A DNA stretch of 64,000 bases from the NCBI GenBank assembly GCA_963818645.1, contig CAWFTF010000011.1, positions 91,423 through 155,422 on the forward strand. The letters are read 5' to 3'. Source of the DNA: Gp6-AA40 sp963818645. GTDB lineage: Bacteria > Acidobacteriota > Vicinamibacteria > Vicinamibacterales > UBA2999. The notes beneath the pieces are model-generated. The model was not told the DNA's origin, did no database searches, and saw only the letters and a list, made by a program, of their open reading frames with translations. Of the stretch, positions 60,793 to 64,000 are shown in pieces (the stretch's first letter is position 1; every line of letters starts with the position of its first letter). A program made the position numbers and the translations under genes.

Positions 60793-62033
60793 CCCTTTAT
60801 CCTGATCGAGTCCTGCAGCCGCGCGAATCGTCGATCGTCTCGGAATGTATCCATCTTGGGATCGACGTTGATGGAGTAGAGGAATGCCGAGTTTTCGTCG
60901 AAGGCGCGCTCGATTTCCTTGAATGCCTCCGCCCGCTCACCGAGCGCATCGCGGAGGACGGCCACGTACAGCGCGTCCGCATAGTCCGCATCACGACGAT
61001 GCTCGAGCTCGTCGAGAATGGCGTGAGCCTCGGCGGTACGACCGAGCTTGGCGAGGCAGGTGCCTTCGAGCGCGCGCATCCACGGCAGGTCGCCGGACAT
61101 GATCGATCCGAGCTGATATTGCTCGAGCGCCTCCTCGAGACACCCGGAAAATTCCAATGCTTGCGCGTAGTTGGCCCGGCTGATCTGCAGGTACGGATGC
61201 AGTTCGACCGCCTTGCGCCCGATCTCCACCGCCCTGTCGTACTCGCGCCGCCACACGCGCACGTTCACCTCCGCAGGCGGCAAGGTCGGCAGCAACGGAT
61301 CGGCCTTGTACCCCTGCGTGACCAGTTCGAGCGCGCGATCGAGTTGACCGAGCGTCGCGCACATCAGCGCCATGCGGACGTGCACCGTTGCGAATGCCGG
61401 CTTCTCCGTGAGCGCGCGCAGGAACTCGCCTTCAGCATCGTGCGGGCGATGCTCGAACATGTGGAGGCCGTGCGCGCGGTTGCAGCGCAGCTCCGGTGTG
61501 AGCGTCCCCTGCTCGACGGCATGAGTGTGCGCCTCGAGGAATCGCGGATACACCTCAATCGGCGCACAGATGCCGAACGTGGCCTGCATCAGATAACAGG
61601 TGGACAGACCCTCGAATGCGCGGAAGTCGCCGGGGCACTGCGTGGCGGCCTGCTGAAAGCATTCGATGGCGCGTTCGGCGCCTTCCTTCGTACGGCGGCT
61701 CGCGAAGTGCCAGCCTTTGCGCACGAGCTCGTCGGAAGTGGGGATGACGAGGCTGTAGCCCACCTTGGGTCGGTGGACGATCCAGCGACCGTATTCGCCG
61801 AGCACTTTCTTGACCTCGCCGACGGTGACGTCAACGGTATGTCGTGAGACAAACGTGCCGTGCCATCCCTCCGCGATCATCTGGTCGTACCCGATCGGGC
61901 GCCCGCCATGCTGCAGCAGGACGCGCAACACCTGCAGCGCCTGGGGCCGCAGTCGCACCTCAGCGTTGTCGCGCGACAAGCGGGCGGTGGTGCCGTCGAA
62001 GGTGAAGGGACCGAACGTGAATTGCATCGCCAT
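60780..62033 (-). CDS. Winged-helix (OmpR/CadC-type) transcriptional regulator with TPR domain
   Basis: 417 residues from ATG 62033. The N-terminal DNA-binding domain is FGPFTFDGTTARLSRDNAEVRLRPQALQVLRVLLQHGGRPIGYDQM then VDVTVGEVKKVLGE and GYSLVIP, the OmpR/PhoB-type wHTH without a receiver. No transmembrane helix follows. Residues about 110-410 are tetratricopeptide-like repeats (ECFQQAATQCPGDFRAFEGLSTCYL, ALEFSGCLEEALEQYQLG). It is the first gene of the seven-gene run ending with the cytochrome-PQQ enzyme and is divergent from the decarboxylase gene, so it may control either. Confidence 0.88.
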   Translation of the reverse strand: MAMQFTFGPFTFDGTTARLSRDNAEVRLRPQALQVLRVLLQHGGRPIGYDQMIAEGWHGTFVSRHTVDVTVGEVKKVLGEYGRWIVHRPKVGYSLVIPTSDELVRKGWHFASRRTKEGAERAIECFQQAATQCPGDFRAFEGLSTCYLMQATFGICAPIEVYPRFLEAHTHAVEQGTLTPELRCNRAHGLHMFEHRPHDAEGEFLRALTEKPAFATVHVRMALMCATLGQLDRALELVTQGYKADPLLPTLPPAEVNVRVWRREYDRAVEIGRKAVELHPYLQISRANYAQALEFSGCLEEALEQYQLGSIMSGDLPWMRALEGTCLAKLGRTAEAHAILDELEHRRDADYADALYVAVLRDALGERAEAFKEIERAFDENSAFLYSINVDPKMDTFRDDRRFARLQDSIRIKGCKQ

Positions 62034-62120
62034 TCCAGAGCAAGGAATCTGACCCGTTTGCGCGAGTCCGGTCAAGCACGCGCCTCGAGAAATTTGACGA
62101 TTTTTGTGGCTCGATCCAAA

Positions 62121-62198
62121 TAGTAGGCGGTATGCGGTAGGCAGTAGGCAAATTGGGGCGCTTCCTGCATACCGCCTACTGCCTACTGCATACTTCCG
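62121..62198. repeat. Heptamer-repeat hairpin (GTAGGCA/TGCCTAC type)
   Basis: GTAGGCG, GTATGCG, GTAGGCA, GTAGGCA units, a short loop, then ATACCGCCTACTGCCTACTGCATAC. It is a clean stem in the divergent gap between the regulator and the decarboxylase gene, ending 3 bp before the latter's ATG. Confidence 0.72.
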
Positions 62199-62200
62199 CC

Positions 62201-63721
62201 ATGCACTCCTCCGCACCCCACACTCGCCACCGGCAGGCGCCGCTCGCAATGGATGCGGAACGCTTCCGCGCCCTCGGCCACGCGCTCGTCGATCAGATCG
62301 CCTCTTCCCTCGACGCCATCCCGCGCGGGCCCGTGACGAACGATCGCACGCCCACCGCCGTGCGAGAAGCGCTCGGGTTGAACGGCGCCCTCCCGACGGC
62401 AGGCACCGACGCCGCGGCGCTCCTGGCCTCGACGACGAAGCAGTTGTTCGAGCAGTCACTCTTCAACGCGCATCCGAGGTTCTGGGGATACATCACGTCG
62501 TCGCCGGCGCCCATCGGCATCCTCGGTGACTTCCTGGCGTCGGCACTGAATCCCAACGTCGGCGGGTGGACGCTCGCGCCTGCGGCAAGCGAGATCGAAG
62601 CACAAGCCGTCAGATGGATCGCCGAGCTCGTCGGCTATCCCACGGACTGCGGCGGGCTGTTCGTGAGCGGCGGCAACATGGCGAACTTCGTCTGCTTCCT
62701 CGCTGCGCGCGCCACGCGCGCCGGGTGGGACGTCAGGCGCGATGGTCTTGCGGCGTCGGGCCGGCAGTTGCTCGTCTACGCATCCGCAGAGACGCACACG
62801 TGGATTCAGAAGGCCACCGATCTCGCCGGCCTCGGCACGTCGTCGATCCGATGGGTTCCCACTGACGATCGCCTGCGGATGGATGTGACGCAGCTCGAAC
62901 GGCGCATCGATGCGGACGTCGCAGCGGGACACGTGCCGTTCGTCGTGATCGGGACCGCAGGCTCGGTCAGTACGGGCGCGGTCGATCCGCTCGTCGAGAT
63001 CGCTCGCGTCTGCAAAGAGCGATCGATCTGGTTCCACGTCGATGGCGCGTACGGTGGCGTCGCGGCGGCAGTGCCAGATGTGTCCGACGATCTGCGCGCG
63101 CTGAATCTGGCGGACTCTGTCGCAGTCGACCCGCACAAGTGGCTCTATGCGCCGCTCGAAGCCGGGTGCGCGCTCGTTCGCGACGCGGCCGCGCTCCGAG
63201 CAGCGTTTTCGTATCATCCGGCGTACTACCATTTCGACGAGCAGGGCATTAACTACGTGGACTACGGACCGCAGAACTCGCGCGGGTTCCGGGCGCTGAA
63301 GGTGTGGCTCGCGCTCAAGCACGTGGGTGCGGACGGCTATCGTCGAATGATCGCGGACGACATGGCGCTGTCACGCGCGATGGCCGCTGCGGTGGAACGC
63401 GAGCCCGAGCTACAGCTTGTGAGCCAGGGATTGAGCATCGCCACGTTCAGGTTCGTGCCGGGTGATCTGCGTCCCCTGATTGGCGAGAAGCGCATCGACG
63501 ACTACCTCAACACATTGAACGAGGCCGTGCTCGATGCGGTGCAGCGCGGAGGTGAGGCGTTCGTCTCCAACGCCGTCGTCGGCGGCCGATACGTGCTGCG
63601 CGCCTGCATCGTGAACTTCCACACCTCGCAGGACGACGTCGAGGCGATACCCGGGATTGTTGTTCGCGTTGGCCGCGACCTCGATGCCCGGATGCGCGAG
63701 AGCACCGCGAGCGAGATTTAG
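62201..63721 (+). CDS. Group II PLP-dependent amino acid decarboxylase (MfnA candidate)
   Basis: 506 residues. SAETHTW near 195-201 provides the stacking His199, IWFHVDGAYGG near 277-286 the PLP-binding Asp281, and AVDPHKWLYAPLEAG near 308-322 the Schiff-base Lys313. These are marks of aromatic/tyrosine or glutamate-type decarboxylases. It is longer than archaeal MfnA (about 400). It ends 3 bp before a hydantoinase-like H4MPT-pathway gene, which suggests it makes tyramine for methanofuran. ATG 62201 is used; another in-frame ATG (MDAERFRALG, 62249) is possible. Alternative: an unrelated aromatic amino acid decarboxylase. Confidence 0.85.
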   Translation: MHSSAPHTRHRQAPLAMDAERFRALGHALVDQIASSLDAIPRGPVTNDRTPTAVREALGLNGALPTAGTDAAALLASTTKQLFEQSLFNAHPRFWGYITSSPAPIGILGDFLASALNPNVGGWTLAPAASEIEAQAVRWIAELVGYPTDCGGLFVSGGNMANFVCFLAARATRAGWDVRRDGLAASGRQLLVYASAETHTWIQKATDLAGLGTSSIRWVPTDDRLRMDVTQLERRIDADVAAGHVPFVVIGTAGSVSTGAVDPLVEIARVCKERSIWFHVDGAYGGVAAAVPDVSDDLRALNLADSVAVDPHKWLYAPLEAGCALVRDAAALRAAFSYHPAYYHFDEQGINYVDYGPQNSRGFRALKVWLALKHVGADGYRRMIADDMALSRAMAAAVEREPELQLVSQGLSIATFRFVPGDLRPLIGEKRIDDYLNTLNEAVLDAVQRGGEAFVSNAVVGGRYVLRACIVNFHTSQDDVEAIPGIVVRVGRDLDARMRESTASEI

Positions 63722-63724
63722 GGC

Positions 63725-64000
63725 GTGCCTGCGGTTGGCTGGGATATCGGCGGCGTAAACACGAAGATGGCCCGTGTGGACGGCGGAGCCGTGACCGCCG
63801 TCGTCGGCCGTCCCTTCGAGATCCAGCGCGATCCGAATGCGCTCGTGCCGCTGCTGCGAGAGATGCTGGCTGAGTCCGGCATCGCCGACGCTGCGCCGCA
63901 CGCCGTAACGATGACGGCCGAATTGTCACAACTCTTTCGGACCAAACGGGAGGGTGTGCGATTTGTGCTGGAGTCGGTCGAGGCCGCGTTTCCCGGTGCC
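63725..64000 (+). CDS. Hydantoinase/oxoprolinase-like H4MPT-linked C1 pathway protein (truncated by window edge)
   Basis: The first 92 residues from a GTG placed 3 bp after the decarboxylase stop: VPAVGWDIGGVNTKMARVDGG (ATPase-type phosphate loop of the hydantoinase A/ASKHA group), then VPLLREMLAES and HAVTMTAELSQLFRTKREGVRFVLESVEAAFPG, which matches the uncharacterised bacterial and archaeal H4MPT-linked family (TIGR03123/COG1548 type, from memory). Its exact reaction is not established; a cofactor-biosynthesis role is inferred from co-occurrence. The gene continues beyond the window. Confidence 0.82.
   Translation, partial: MPAVGWDIGGVNTKMARVDGGAVTAVVGRPFEIQRDPNALVPLLREMLAESGIADAAPHAVTMTAELSQLFRTKREGVRFVLESVEAAFPGA

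Overview
The window is high-GC bacterial DNA densely packed with genes for secreted proteins. The mix is quinoproteins fused to cytochrome c, tannase/feruloyl-esterase-like hydrolases, DUF1592/DUF1552 pairs, DUF6152, NHL propellers and many small signal-peptide proteins. Together with a tetrahydromethanopterin (H4MPT) C1 pathway, this points to a soil Acidobacteriota, most likely Vicinamibacteria-like. That placement rests on gene content only; no rRNA gene is present.

The most coherent system is an H4MPT/methanofuran-linked formaldehyde-oxidation and cofactor gene set, split into four islands. Island 1 (2.6-9.0 kb): isopropylmalate-dehydrogenase-like gene, fae1, marR, fae2, mtdB, DUF1464, COG2232-type ATP-grasp. 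Island 2 (11.8-12.8 kb): fhcD/ftr. Island 3 (30.6-36.7 kb): mch, a RimK-like ATP-grasp, a CitG-like gene, a 6-pyruvoyl-tetrahydropterin-synthase-like gene and, after a quinoprotein gene, a HisA-like gene. Island 4 (62.2-64.0 kb): a PLP decarboxylase (MfnA candidate) followed by the start of a hydantoinase/oxoprolinase-like H4MPT gene that runs off the window. Fae condenses formaldehyde with H4MPT, MtdB and Mch oxidise it to formyl-H4MPT, and FhcD moves the formyl group to methanofuran. The others are probable cofactor-biosynthesis genes. fhcABC and the beta-RFAP synthase are not here.

Between the islands lie secreted-enzyme operons: aldose epimerase / quinoprotein-cytochrome / tannase (13.4-17.9 kb); esterase / sensor kinase (17.9-20.7 kb); DUF1592 / DUF1552 / ankyrin / amidohydrolase (45.7 to 39.2 kb, minus strand); a six-gene plus-strand run (45.8-51.0 kb); and a seven-gene minus-strand run headed by a winged-helix-TPR regulator (62.0 to 51.8 kb) that contains a second DUF1592-DUF1552-ankyrin module.

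Three features cut across the window. First, at least a dozen intergenic gaps hold hairpins built from degenerate 7-nt tandem units (8-9 nt at a few loci). The unit sequence differs from locus to locus but the architecture is the same, and some copies form the ends of genes. Second, a roughly 480-bp block of alternating-orientation repeat units lies upstream of fhcD. Third, about nine genes, nearly all for secreted proteins, are broken by single-base frameshifts. These may be consensus errors in a draft assembly, and raw reads would settle it.
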